DNA from: an uncultured Polaribacter sp.
GTDB taxonomy: Bacteria > Bacteroidota > Bacteroidia > Flavobacteriales > Flavobacteriaceae
DNA: 64,000 bases
Reading direction: 5' to 3'
Assembly (NCBI GenBank): GCA_947497755.1
Contig: CANMHT010000004.1
Coordinates: 124,001 to 188,000 of the forward strand
Shown here: positions 42,439-51,335 of the stretch, piece by piece
How positions within the stretch are numbered: position 1 is the first letter of the stretch
How the letters are laid out: every line of letters starts with the position of its first letter
Position numbers and translations under genes: made by a program
The notes under the pieces: generated by a model
The model's input: the letters and a program-made list of their open reading frames with translations, nothing else
What the model was told of the DNA's origin: nothing
Database searches by the model: none

Positions 42439-43635
42439 ATGAGCCAATACTCTCCATTTAGCAAAGAAGAATTGATGCCGCAAGAAGAAATGCTTGAAAT
42501 TAAAAAGCAAAAAGGAGAATTGTTTATTGGTTTACCTAAAGAGACTCATTTTGAAGAAAAACGCGTTTGTTTAACTCCAGATGCGGTGGCTGCATTAACT
42601 GCCCATGGCCATCGAATTGTAATTGAAACTGGTGCTGGAGAAGCTGCTAAATTTAGTGATAAAGAATATGCCGATGCTGGTGCAAAAGTATCATATAATG
42701 TAGAAGAAGCTTTTGGATGTAATATTATCTTAAAAGTAGCACCACCAACTTTAAAAGAAATTGAGTATATCAAACCTCAAAGTATTTTACTTTCATCTTT
42801 ACAACTTAAAACTCAAACAAAAAGTTATTTTGAAGCACTTGCCAAAAAGAGAATTACCGCAGTAGCTTTTGACTATATCAAAGACGAACATGGTGTATAT
42901 CCTATTGTAAAATCTTTAAGTGAAATTGCTGGTACTGCTTCTGTTTTAATTGCTGCCGAATTGTTAAGTAATTGCAATAATGGAAATGGATTACTATTAG
43001 GTAATATTGGCGGAGTTCCTCCTACAGATGTTGTTATTATTGGTGCTGGTACTGTAGGTGAATTTGCCGCTCGTTCTGCTTTAGGTTTAGGTGCTAGAGT
43101 AAAAGTATTTGACAATTCAATTACTAAACTTAGAAAATTACAACATTGCTTAAATGCACCAATTTATACATCAACCATACAACCCAAAACATTGCTAAAA
43201 GCCTTGATGCGTTGTGATATTGCTATTGGTGCGTTACGAGGAAAAAATCGCTCTCCAATTATGGTAACAGAAACCATGGTAGAGCAAATGAAAGATGGTG
43301 CTTTAATTGTTGATGTAAGTATTGATAGAGGTGGTTGCTTTGAAACCTCTAAAGTAACAACTCATAGCAATCCAACATTTGATGCACATGGTGTAAGACA
43401 TTATTGCGTTCCAAATATCCCATCAAGATATGCGAGAACTGCTTCTGTATCAATTAGTAATATTTTTACTCCGTATTTATTAGACATCGCTGAAGAAGGT
43501 GGATTTGAAAATGCTGCAAGATTTGACCAAAGTTTAAGAAAAGGTATGTATTTTTACCACGGAATTTTAACTAGTAAAACTGTTGCTGATTGGTTTAATT
43601 TACCATTTAGAGATATTAATTTATTAATTATATAA
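42439..43635 (+). CDS. ald: alanine dehydrogenase
   Basis: 398 residues. N-terminal LFIGLPKETHFEEKRVCLTP (substrate Lys/Arg), nucleotide-binding VVIIGAGTVGEFAARSALGL and SIDRGGCFETSK; C-terminal YCVPNIPSRYARTASVSISN. Interconverts L-alanine and pyruvate + ammonia with NAD+; a Bacteroidota-type longer variant. Follows tsaE in a conserved order (porX-tsaE-ald) interrupted here by the AT-rich island. Confidence 0.9.
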   Translation: MSQYSPFSKEELMPQEEMLEIKKQKGELFIGLPKETHFEEKRVCLTPDAVAALTAHGHRIVIETGAGEAAKFSDKEYADAGAKVSYNVEEAFGCNIILKVAPPTLKEIEYIKPQSILLSSLQLKTQTKSYFEALAKKRITAVAFDYIKDEHGVYPIVKSLSEIAGTASVLIAAELLSNCNNGNGLLLGNIGGVPPTDVVIIGAGTVGEFAARSALGLGARVKVFDNSITKLRKLQHCLNAPIYTSTIQPKTLLKALMRCDIAIGALRGKNRSPIMVTETMVEQMKDGALIVDVSIDRGGCFETSKVTTHSNPTFDAHGVRHYCVPNIPSRYARTASVSISNIFTPYLLDIAEEGGFENAARFDQSLRKGMYFYHGILTSKTVADWFNLPFRDINLLII

Positions 43636-43670
43636 GTTCTATTTGCCCCATTAACACTAATACCACTTAA

Positions 43671-46600
43671 ATGAAATTTATAAAAATTTTATTGAGTATT
43701 GTTTGTTATGCTCTAGCGTTTACCATGCATAGTCAAACAATCACTGTTGATGATACCAGAAACCCGAACGATTTAGTAAATCTTTTAGTAGGAAATTCTT
43801 GTTCTACTATTTCAAATATTCAGCTTTCCTCCAATCAATCTGTAGCCTATTTTAATCAGAATGGTTCTGCATTTCCTATTCGAGAAGGAGTTGTTATTAG
43901 AAGTGGTATTGCCTCGCATACCCAAGGAAGCTATACAGGTACAAATATAAGTTCTGAAGTCAATAAGAATTCTGATGCTGACTTACAACAATTAAGCAAC
44001 AATTCTGGACAAACAAAAGAAATAACTGATGTTGCTTTTTTAGATTTTAATTTTATTCCTCCTTCAACAAATTTTAGTTTTAATTTTTTATTTGCTTCCA
44101 ATGAATATGGTCAATGGCAATGTAGTTCTAGTGATGTTTTTGCCTTTATCTTAACCGATTTAGTTACTGGTGATAAAATAAATTTAGCGGTGGTTCCTAC
44201 AAGTGGAAATCCTATTTCAATTAAAGAGATTAGAGACAATCAATACAATGCTTCTTGTAATTCTGTAAACCCAGAACTGTTTAGCACTTATAATGTAGAT
44301 AATCCAGCTGCTTCTACCTTAAATATGAGAGGACATACTATTGTTATGAATGCATCAGCAACTATTAAACCTAATACCCCTTATAATATTAAATTGGTTA
44401 TTGGAGATTATGATGACTCTAGTTACGATTCAGCAGTATTTATTGAAGCTGGAAGCTTTGGAAATTTCGTAGATTTAGGTGATGACTTTTCTTTATGTTC
44501 AGGAGAAAACCCTACATTAGATTCTGGCTTTACGAATACCACAGATTATACTTATGAGTGGAGAAGAAACAATACTGTTATTGCTGGAGAAACTAGTCCT
44601 ACATTAAATATCAATCAAGCTGGAACTTATGAAGTAGCTATTACAACAGTTGCCACAGGTTGTGTATTAACTGATGAAATTGTGGTTTCTGGAATTACTA
44701 TTAATAATCCTCCTAACCTAACCTCTTGTAGTACTGGCGGTATTACTGGGTTTGACTTAACACAAAACAACAGTACAACTTTCGGCTTAGACCCAGCTAT
44801 CTACAGTATTAATTATTATGCTTCCTTAGCAGATTTAAATAATAATTCTCCAATTGACCCTAGTTTGTTAACCAATTACCAAAGTGGTGGTGGACAAACT
44901 ATTTATGGAAGAGTTTTCAATTCAAATTCTTCAGCTATATGTACACAAACATTTAATTTTGATCTTGTTTCTAATATACTTGTTGCTACTAAGCCAACAG
45001 ATATTATTGCATGTGAAGCAACTCCTATTGATTTGCCAGCTGAAGTAGAATCACAAATTTTAAATGGTTTAAATCCAACTGACCATACTATTAGCTATTT
45101 TACTCGATTAATAGATGCTCAAAATAATTCAAACGCTATCTCTAACCCAAATCAGTATAATTTTCAAGCGGGAATTACTTCTTTTACAATTTGGGCTCGA
45201 CTTTCAGAAAATAGTGGTACAGAATGTACAGATATTACTGATTTTAATGTTACCGTAAACCCAAGACCTTTAGTAGATAACTTAAGAGATGTTTTTGAAT
45301 GTTCTACATATACACTACCCGCTTTAACTAATGGAAATTATTTTACTGGACCTGATGGTACTGGTACACAATTAAATGCAGGTGATATTATTACAACTTC
45401 AACTGCTTTATATATATATAATTCTGAAAATGGTTGTTCTGCTGAATCTAGTTTTTTTATAAGCTTTAGTGATGAATTTGTTATTGATACAGAATATTGT
45501 GGTGAATTTATTGTTCCAGCTTCTGCTTTAGGTGAATTTTATACAGCTCCAAATGGTCCTACTGGAACCGGTAGTTTAATTTCCCCTGGTACAGTAATTA
45601 CAAGCAATCAAAGCGTTTATTTTTATGAACAAAATTGTGTTGACAGAAGATTTGATATCATCATTCATCCACTACCTCTTGTAGATGATTTACCAGATGT
45701 TACTACTTGTTTAAGCTATACTTTACCAACTTTAACAAACGGAAATTATTTTACTGAAGCTAATGGTTTAGGTACTGCATTAAATGCTGGAGATGTGATT
45801 TCAAGTACACAAAGAGTTTATATTTTTGATAGAAATGCCAATAATTGTACCAATGAGACTTCTTTTGAAGTAACCATTATTGATACTTCTCTTTTTATTG
45901 ATCAATTAGCATGTGGTAGCTATACCATTCCAGCAACAACAGTTGGTAATTACTTTACGCAAGCAAATGGCGGCGGAACTATATTTAATACTGGAGATGT
46001 TATCAATACTACACAAACAATCTATTTTTATGCGCCAACAAATAATGGTTGTGCAGATCATGTTCCTGTAAGAATTACAATTAACCCTCTTCCTCCTGTA
46101 GATACTTTACCTGATGTAACTACATGTATCGATGCTCCATATACTTTACCAGCTTTAACAGATGGGAATTATTTTACACAATCTGGTGGTTTAGGTACAC
46201 AACTTAATGCTGGAGACTTAATCAATTCATCACAAAGAATATACATTTATAATCATGATGGAACTTGTCCTAATGAAACAAGTTTTCAAGTAGAAGTAAG
46301 ACCATTACCTCCTTTAAATAGCTTTACTGATGTTTTTAGTTGTGGTGATTATACTTTACCAGCACTAACTAATGGTAGATATTATACACAAGCAAATGCT
46401 CAAGGAACTGAACTTATGGCTGGACATGTTATTTCGACTACACAAACTATTTATGTATATAATGAGTATAGCGATTTAACTACTTGTGTTAATGAAGCTT
46501 TCTTTACAGTACATATTTCTAATGTAGAAGTAGACAAACCTGCAGATGTAAATGCTTGTGATAGCTATACGCTTCCTCCATTAACAAGTGGTAATTATTA

Positions 46601-47735
46601 TACACAATCTGGTGGACTAGGAGTACAACTAAATGCTGGAGATATAATTACAAGCACACAAACACTATTCATTTATAGAGATAATGCAAGTAGGCATTTT
46701 TGTAGTGATGAACATCAATTTACCATTGATATTTCAACGACTCCTCAATTGCCAGTATATCCTGATGTAGAAAGTTGTGCCAGTTATACATTACCAACAC
46801 TGACTTTAGCAGGTAACGAGATTAATTATTACAGACAACCAAATAAAGTTGGATTAATTGATCCTTCTGAATATACCATTACAGATGTTGGTACGCAGAC
46901 CATTTATGTACATGCCAATGCCATTGGAAATGAAAATTGTTCTGATGAAACTCAATTTGATTTAACCATACACCCATTATTAGATTTACATATCCAAGGT
47001 GGAGTTATTTGTGTGGATTCACAAACTGGACAAACCTTAGATCCTTTTCTATTACAATCTGGATTAGATCCAACTATTTTTACTGTAAACTGGTATTTTG
47101 GTGGGCAATTAGTAGGGACTGGTCCAAATCATTCAGCAACAAGAGCTGGTACTTATACAGTAGAAACGATTAAATTAACTCCAGATGTTGGTGCCGACTG
47201 TAATTACAACCCTACACAAGTTGAAGTAAGAGCATCGGTTCCTGAAGCGAAAATTACTTTCTTAACAGATTCTTTTACAGCACCTGCAAATATTAGAGTT
47301 GATTTTATAGAAAAAGGATTGGGTACTTATGAATATCGATTAAATAATGGGAATTATCAACAAAGTAATCTTTTTCACGATTTAGATTTTGGTGAACATA
47401 CGGTATATATTAGAGATACTTCAGGTATTTGTAGTAATCCACTAATAATCAATTTTAAGGTAATCAATCACCCATACTTTTTTACTCCAAATAATGATAA
47501 TGAAAATGAAACATGGAATATTCCAGATTTACAAAATCACCCTGAAGCAGAAATTAGTATTTACGATAGATATGGTAAGCTAATTACGGTTATTAAACCT
47601 TCTGGTAATGGCTGGAATGGAACTTACAATAACGGTTCTAAAGCACCTTCAACAGATTATTGGTTTACTGTAAAATTCTTATTCCAAGGAAAACTAACGA
47701 CCTATTCAGCAAACTTTTCTTTAATAAGGAAATAA
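43671..47735 (+). CDS. T9SS type B sorted surface protein with choice-of-anchor L domain and tandem repeats
   Basis: 1354 residues. Signal peptide MKFIKILLSIVCYALAFTMHSQ; residues about 28-265 are a choice-of-anchor L domain (LVNLLVGNSCSTISNIQLSS; NFLFASNEYGQW); two Ig/PKD-like domains (about 270-530); eight tandem repeats (about 536-1101); and a type B T9SS C-terminal sorting domain (about 1266-1354: FFTPNNDNENETWNIPDL, SIYDRYGKLI, GWNGTYNNG). Exported and attached by the type IX secretion system, probably as an adhesin or gliding-related surface protein. Strong neighbours with porX suggest the same regulon, but this is inference. Confidence 0.93.
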   Translation: MKFIKILLSIVCYALAFTMHSQTITVDDTRNPNDLVNLLVGNSCSTISNIQLSSNQSVAYFNQNGSAFPIREGVVIRSGIASHTQGSYTGTNISSEVNKNSDADLQQLSNNSGQTKEITDVAFLDFNFIPPSTNFSFNFLFASNEYGQWQCSSSDVFAFILTDLVTGDKINLAVVPTSGNPISIKEIRDNQYNASCNSVNPELFSTYNVDNPAASTLNMRGHTIVMNASATIKPNTPYNIKLVIGDYDDSSYDSAVFIEAGSFGNFVDLGDDFSLCSGENPTLDSGFTNTTDYTYEWRRNNTVIAGETSPTLNINQAGTYEVAITTVATGCVLTDEIVVSGITINNPPNLTSCSTGGITGFDLTQNNSTTFGLDPAIYSINYYASLADLNNNSPIDPSLLTNYQSGGGQTIYGRVFNSNSSAICTQTFNFDLVSNILVATKPTDIIACEATPIDLPAEVESQILNGLNPTDHTISYFTRLIDAQNNSNAISNPNQYNFQAGITSFTIWARLSENSGTECTDITDFNVTVNPRPLVDNLRDVFECSTYTLPALTNGNYFTGPDGTGTQLNAGDIITTSTALYIYNSENGCSAESSFFISFSDEFVIDTEYCGEFIVPASALGEFYTAPNGPTGTGSLISPGTVITSNQSVYFYEQNCVDRRFDIIIHPLPLVDDLPDVTTCLSYTLPTLTNGNYFTEANGLGTALNAGDVISSTQRVYIFDRNANNCTNETSFEVTIIDTSLFIDQLACGSYTIPATTVGNYFTQANGGGTIFNTGDVINTTQTIYFYAPTNNGCADHVPVRITINPLPPVDTLPDVTTCIDAPYTLPALTDGNYFTQSGGLGTQLNAGDLINSSQRIYIYNHDGTCPNETSFQVEVRPLPPLNSFTDVFSCGDYTLPALTNGRYYTQANAQGTELMAGHVISTTQTIYVYNEYSDLTTCVNEAFFTVHISNVEVDKPADVNACDSYTLPPLTSGNYYTQSGGLGVQLNAGDIITSTQTLFIYRDNASRHFCSDEHQFTIDISTTPQLPVYPDVESCASYTLPTLTLAGNEINYYRQPNKVGLIDPSEYTITDVGTQTIYVHANAIGNENCSDETQFDLTIHPLLDLHIQGGVICVDSQTGQTLDPFLLQSGLDPTIFTVNWYFGGQLVGTGPNHSATRAGTYTVETIKLTPDVGADCNYNPTQVEVRASVPEAKITFLTDSFTAPANIRVDFIEKGLGTYEYRLNNGNYQQSNLFHDLDFGEHTVYIRDTSGICSNPLIINFKVINHPYFFTPNNDNENETWNIPDLQNHPEAEISIYDRYGKLITVIKPSGNGWNGTYNNGSKAPSTDYWFTVKFLFQGKLTTYSANFSLIRK
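45277..46974 (+). repeat. eight tandem ~70-residue repeat units inside the T9SS surface protein
   Basis: Each unit has the plan DV-x-x-C-x-[SD]YTLPxLTNGNYFTxxNG, then GTxLNAGDxI and STQxxYIY, ending in a disulfide-type Cys and a hydrophobic strand. Units 1, 3, 5, 6, 7 are the closest; units 2 and 4 are more diverged (EFIVP, YTIPATTVG) and unit 8 lacks the central GT-NAGD. Average length about 212 nt. Confidence 0.85.
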
Positions 47736-47762
47736 TTATTAGATAGATTCAGAAAATACCGG

Positions 47763-47770
47763 TAATTTTG
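47763..47770 (+). promoter_or_regulatory. -7 box TAATTTTG for the DUF-type membrane gene
   Basis: Exact TAnnTTTG, 19 nt before the ATG at 47790. Confidence 0.4.
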
Positions 47771-47789
47771 CGGCTATAATATTTTTAAT

Positions 47790-48164
47790 ATGGCTTGGTT
47801 AAAACGAATTGGGTATTATTTAATTGGATTGTCTTTAGGATCAATCGTTGTGCTATTTATATGGAAAAACAAAGATGTTTCTTTTGACTATGGAATGGAC
47901 GCTAGGACTTTAAAAACCATTAGAATTAGGACAAAAATATACAGTCCAGAAGCCCAAGCTATTCTTGCTCAAAACAAGTTAGATTCTTTAACTGTTAATG
48001 CTATTCTTAAAAATGGTGATGTCTTTTTTGGACAAAGTAAACCTCGTATCAAACCTTGTCCAGAATATTTAATCAACGGAAAAGATAGTTTAGAACATAT
48101 TCAACTTTACTTTAAGCGTTGTGATTCTGTTGCTACACTTCAAAAAGTAATTATAAAAAACTAA
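47790..48164 (+). CDS. hypothetical single-pass membrane protein (124 aa)
   Basis: N-terminal membrane helix (IGYYLIGLSLGSIVVLFIW, residues 6-24), then a soluble basic/acidic domain (YGMDARTLKTIRIRTKIYSP, VNAILKNGDVFFGQS, YFKRCDSVATLQ) facing the periplasm or cytosol. Proteins of this shape occur next to ald in other Flavobacteriia; I cannot name the family with certainty. Its 3' end overlaps by 4 nt the convergent DUF1801 gene. Confidence 0.65.
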   Translation: MAWLKRIGYYLIGLSLGSIVVLFIWKNKDVSFDYGMDARTLKTIRIRTKIYSPEAQAILAQNKLDSLTVNAILKNGDVFFGQSKPRIKPCPEYLINGKDSLEHIQLYFKRCDSVATLQKVIIKN

Positions 48165-48751
48165 CAGTTTTTATATTTATCGTGTAATCCTACTCCACTT
48201 AGCACCATTGGAATTATTTTTTCTAAACGGCTCTTTTGTGTAGCCTCTCGTTTAGCGCTAGAAATATGCTCTGCATATTCTCTTCTTTTTGATAAACTAA
48301 AAGATTCAAACTTTTCTAAAAAAGCAGCATTCGTATCTAGCTCTTTCTGTAATAATGGGTGAATAACTAAAGGCTTTGTGTTTTTTTTAGGCTTAATAAT
48401 ATTTCCTTTTTCTTGATTTTCAACAGCTTCTTTTATATAAGCTTTAATTAAATCTTCATTAATTTCTTCTAAAGTAGCAAAACGCCATTGACGCATGGCT
48501 TGTGTTTTTCCTTCTTGAGCATTCATTAATACCTTATGCGTATCTTTTAAAGTACCTCCTTGAAAAAACCATAAGCCCACATAGTTTTTAAAAGCAGAAA
48601 GTCCTAAAATATTTTTCCCATTACTCATATATACAGGAGATCCCCACTTAATGGTTTCTTCTAAATTACAAGAAAGCACCGTGCTTCTTAGTTTTTCTAA
48701 TTCGGTTTTCCATTCAGCTTTCTTTTCTATATATGCAGTAACTTTATCCAT
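48161..48751 (-). CDS. YdeI/DUF1801 family protein
   Basis: 196 residues. N-terminal DUF1801 fold (MDKVTAYIEKKAEWKTELEK, ETIKWGSPVYMSNGKNILGL, VGLWFFQGGTLKD) and a C-terminal helical YdeI-type tail (ESFSLSKRREYAEHISSAKR, KIIPMVLSGVGLHDK). This combination matches the YdeI/OmpD-associated group. Biochemical role unknown. Paired with another DUF1801 gene, divergently arranged 146 nt away. Confidence 0.85.
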   Translation of the reverse strand: MDKVTAYIEKKAEWKTELEKLRSTVLSCNLEETIKWGSPVYMSNGKNILGLSAFKNYVGLWFFQGGTLKDTHKVLMNAQEGKTQAMRQWRFATLEEINEDLIKAYIKEAVENQEKGNIIKPKKNTKPLVIHPLLQKELDTNAAFLEKFESFSLSKRREYAEHISSAKREATQKSRLEKIIPMVLSGVGLHDKYKNC

Positions 48752-48897
48752 GTATGTTTTGTTTTTGCTTCCTTTTAAAATCTTAAAATCGTTTAAAACT
48801 TATGTGATATAAGTGAAAGCTAAAATTACATAAAAAACTCAGACTATTATTTTACTCGTCATTTTTTTTATAATTTAGAAAACCTAAATAAAGAATT

Positions 48898-49353
48898 ATG
48901 CAATACGATGCCAATACTATAGAGGAATATATAGAACAATTACCTGAAGAAAGAAAAATAGCATTGACAAAATTAAGAGCTGTCATTACTAAAAATTTAC
49001 CTAAAGGTTTTGTAGAACAAATTAATTATAAAATGCCTGGTTATGTAGTACCACATTCTATGTATCCTGGAGGTTATCATTGTACACCAGAATTACCATT
49101 ACCATTTATGAATTTTGCTTCTCAAAAGAACTATGTCGCTTTATATCATGCTGGTATTTATGCAAGTCCAGAATTGTTAGCATGGTTTACCGCAGAATAT
49201 CCAAAACATTGTAAACGCAAATTAGATATGGGAAAAAGCTGTATTCGTTTTAAGAAAATGGATGATATTCCTTATGATTTAATTGGAGAACTAGTACAAA
49301 AAATGACCCCAGAACAATGGATAGCACTTTATGAAAGTAAGGTTAAACGATAG
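48898..49353 (+). CDS. DUF1801 family protein
   Basis: 151 residues, a complete DUF1801 domain (EYIEQLPEERKIALTKLRAV, YKMPGYVVPHSMYPGGYHC, NFASQKNYVALYHAGIYA, DMGKSCIRFKKMDDIPYD), the iron-chaperone/frataxin-like fold of this family. Function unclear. Divergent from the longer YdeI-type paralog. Confidence 0.85.
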   Translation: MQYDANTIEEYIEQLPEERKIALTKLRAVITKNLPKGFVEQINYKMPGYVVPHSMYPGGYHCTPELPLPFMNFASQKNYVALYHAGIYASPELLAWFTAEYPKHCKRKLDMGKSCIRFKKMDDIPYDLIGELVQKMTPEQWIALYESKVKR

Positions 49354-49355
49354 TT

Positions 49356-50027
49356 TTATAAAACCTCAGAATTGTAACGTTCAGTAATTTTCTGAATACT
49401 TTTAATTGACTTTTGAACCCAGTCAAAATACAACTTTTCTTTTTCTTTTGTTGTCAATTTCCATGCAATATCAGAAGCTCTTAATTTGGTAGTAATATCT
49501 TGTAAAATAATTGCTGCTGCTACCGAAATGTTTAAGCTTTCTGTAAAACCAACCATGGGTATTTTTAAAAACCCATCAGATTGATTCATCGTATACTCAG
49601 AAACTCCTTCCTTCTCTACTCCAAAAACAAAAGCAGATTTTTTATTAATATCAAATTCGTGTAACATACACGATTCATTATGTGGTGTAGTTGCTATAAT
49701 TTGATAACCATCTTTTCTTAGAGCATCCAAACAATCTTGCGTGTTATTTGCAGATTGATTGTATTTTTTAATATCCAACCATTTTTGAGAACCTTTGGCT
49801 ACATGACGAGAAACTCTACTTGAATATTTATTCTGAATAACATGTACGTCTTGTACTCCAAAAATATCACAACTTCTTATCACAGCACTAGAGTTATGAG
49901 GTTGAAAAATATCTTCTAAAACAACTGTAAAATGCCTCGTTCGTTGCTCTAAAACCTTTTTAAATGTTTCCTTTCTCTTTTCTGAGACAAAACCTTCTAA
50001 ATACTCTAAAAACTGCGTATCAATCAT
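49356..50027 (-). CDS. trmH: tRNA (guanosine-2'-O-)-methyltransferase, TrmH/SpoU family
   Basis: 223 residues. SPOUT motifs: RTRHFTVVLEDIFQPHNSSA (motif 1 with N-S-S-A-V-I-R), KSAFVFGVEKEGVS (motif 2), FTESLNISVAAAIILQD (motif 3). The 18-residue opening FVSEKRKETFKKVLEQRTRH matches TrmH rather than RlmB. Methylates the ribose of G18 in tRNA using SAM. Monocistronic, stop 3 nt from the DUF1801 stop (convergent). Confidence 0.88.
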   Translation of the reverse strand: MIDTQFLEYLEGFVSEKRKETFKKVLEQRTRHFTVVLEDIFQPHNSSAVIRSCDIFGVQDVHVIQNKYSSRVSRHVAKGSQKWLDIKKYNQSANNTQDCLDALRKDGYQIIATTPHNESCMLHEFDINKKSAFVFGVEKEGVSEYTMNQSDGFLKIPMVGFTESLNISVAAAIILQDITTKLRASDIAWKLTTKEKEKLYFDWVQKSIKSIQKITERYNSEVL

Positions 50028-50135
50028 ATCACTTCTGTATTTTATGCAAACATACTATAAAAATCATATTTTAGCTGAAAAAGAAGTTTAGCAAGTAGAC
50101 TAAATCACCTGAAAACTAAAAAATAAAAAGGTTAA

Positions 50136-50819
50136 ATGAAAAAATTAGTAGTATTAACTGGTGCTGGTATAAGTGCAGAAAGCGGAATAAATACTTTTAG
50201 AGATGCTGATGGTTTGTGGGAAGGACATGATATTATGGAAGTGGCTTCTCCACAAGGTTTTCAAAAAAATCCTGCATTGGTTTTAGATTTTTATAATCAA
50301 CGTAGAAGACAATTACTTACTGTACATCCCAATAAAGCACACCACAACTTAAAAGAATTAGAAAAACACTACGAAGTAAGTATTATAACTCAAAATGTTG
50401 ACAACTTACATGAAAGAGCAGAAAGTACTCAAGTTTTACATTTACATGGAGAACTTTTAAAAGTAAGAAGTACTGGAAACCCAGCAAATGTGTATCATTG
50501 GGAGAAAGATTTGTTAGAAGGAGATGTGTGTAATGAAAACTTCCAATTAAGACCACATATTGTTTGGTTTGGAGAAGATGTTCCTTTATTAGAAAAAGCA
50601 GCAGAAATTACTTCTAAAGCAGATATTTTAGTAATTATTGGTACTTCAATGCAGGTATATCCAGCAGCGAGTTTAATCAATTTTGTTTCTCCAAAAACAC
50701 CTATTTATTTTATAGATCCTAATCCTTCAATAAGTGAATGGCAATACGATAATTTAACCATTATAAATGAGGTTGCTAGTACTGGAACAGATAAATTATT
50801 GCAGTTATTAAGAAGTTAA
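50136..50819 (+). CDS. cobB: NAD-dependent deacylase (sirtuin, CobB-like)
   Basis: 227 residues. GAGISAESGINTFRDADGLW (NAD loop), TQNVDNLHERA with catalytic His in LHLHGELLKVRS, and LRPHIVWFGE. The YNxRR segment (DFYNQRRRQLLTV) is the SIRT5/class III acyl-pocket signature, so desuccinylase/deacetylase activity is expected. The usual zinc Cys quartet is absent (only one Cys, in GDVCNEN). 3' end overlaps the convergent gene by 12 nt. Confidence 0.9.
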   Translation: MKKLVVLTGAGISAESGINTFRDADGLWEGHDIMEVASPQGFQKNPALVLDFYNQRRRQLLTVHPNKAHHNLKELEKHYEVSIITQNVDNLHERAESTQVLHLHGELLKVRSTGNPANVYHWEKDLLEGDVCNENFQLRPHIVWFGEDVPLLEKAAEITSKADILVIIGTSMQVYPAASLINFVSPKTPIYFIDPNPSISEWQYDNLTIINEVASTGTDKLLQLLRS

Positions 50820-51275
50820 TTTGTAAAAATATTCATACAATTTTCCTTTAGAGATTGTACTTCCTTTTTCAATTAAATCGAAAAGTTCTGCATTTCTTTC
50901 GGTATTGTATTTTTTAGAACCTGTAAAATAATCTACAAGATCATCAGTAGGATTTTTAAGCAACCACTCATAACCTTCTTTTTCTAATAAACTAAGCTCT
51001 TTAGTGACTTTTATATAGATTCTATGAATTGTTTTTTCTTCACATTTAAACAGATTAATACTCTGCTTAGAGAAGTGTTCTAAATATTGAGTTTTAGTTA
51101 AGACATCATCCCAAACCATATCAGAAAAAATATTCATTTCCTCTTCTGCCACATGAGGCTTTTCTTCTTTTATTTGATTCCATTCATTTACATCAATGCT
51201 TTGTGTTGCTAAAAACTGTGCAAACTCTGCATGTAAACTTTCAAACTGCTCTTTTGTTAACTGTCTATATTTCAT
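50808..51275 (-). CDS. hypothetical protein, possibly DUF6495-like (155 aa)
   Basis: 155-residue soluble, acidic, mostly helical protein (start MKYRQLTKEQFESLHAEFAQ; end KGSTISKGKLYEYFYKLTS) with DVNEWNQIKEEKPHVAEEEM and DMVWDDVLTKTQYLEHFSKQ. I recall similar flavobacterial proteins filed under DUF6495, but that is memory, not a search. Convergent with cobB. Confidence 0.65.
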   Translation of the reverse strand: MKYRQLTKEQFESLHAEFAQFLATQSIDVNEWNQIKEEKPHVAEEEMNIFSDMVWDDVLTKTQYLEHFSKQSINLFKCEEKTIHRIYIKVTKELSLLEKEGYEWLLKNPTDDLVDYFTGSKKYNTERNAELFDLIEKGSTISKGKLYEYFYKLTS

Positions 51276-51283
51276 TCTAATCT

Positions 51284-51312
51284 ATAAAAAAACCGCCTAA
51301 AATTAGGCGGTT
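51284..51312 (-). terminator. intrinsic terminator after the Oar-like receptor
   Basis: 10-bp stem AACCGCCTAA / TTAGGCGGTT with a 2-nt apex; on the minus strand the A-run at 51285-51290 gives a U-tract. Starts 24 nt past the receptor stop. Confidence 0.85.
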
Positions 51313-51335
51313 CAAATATCTGAAATAAATTTAAA

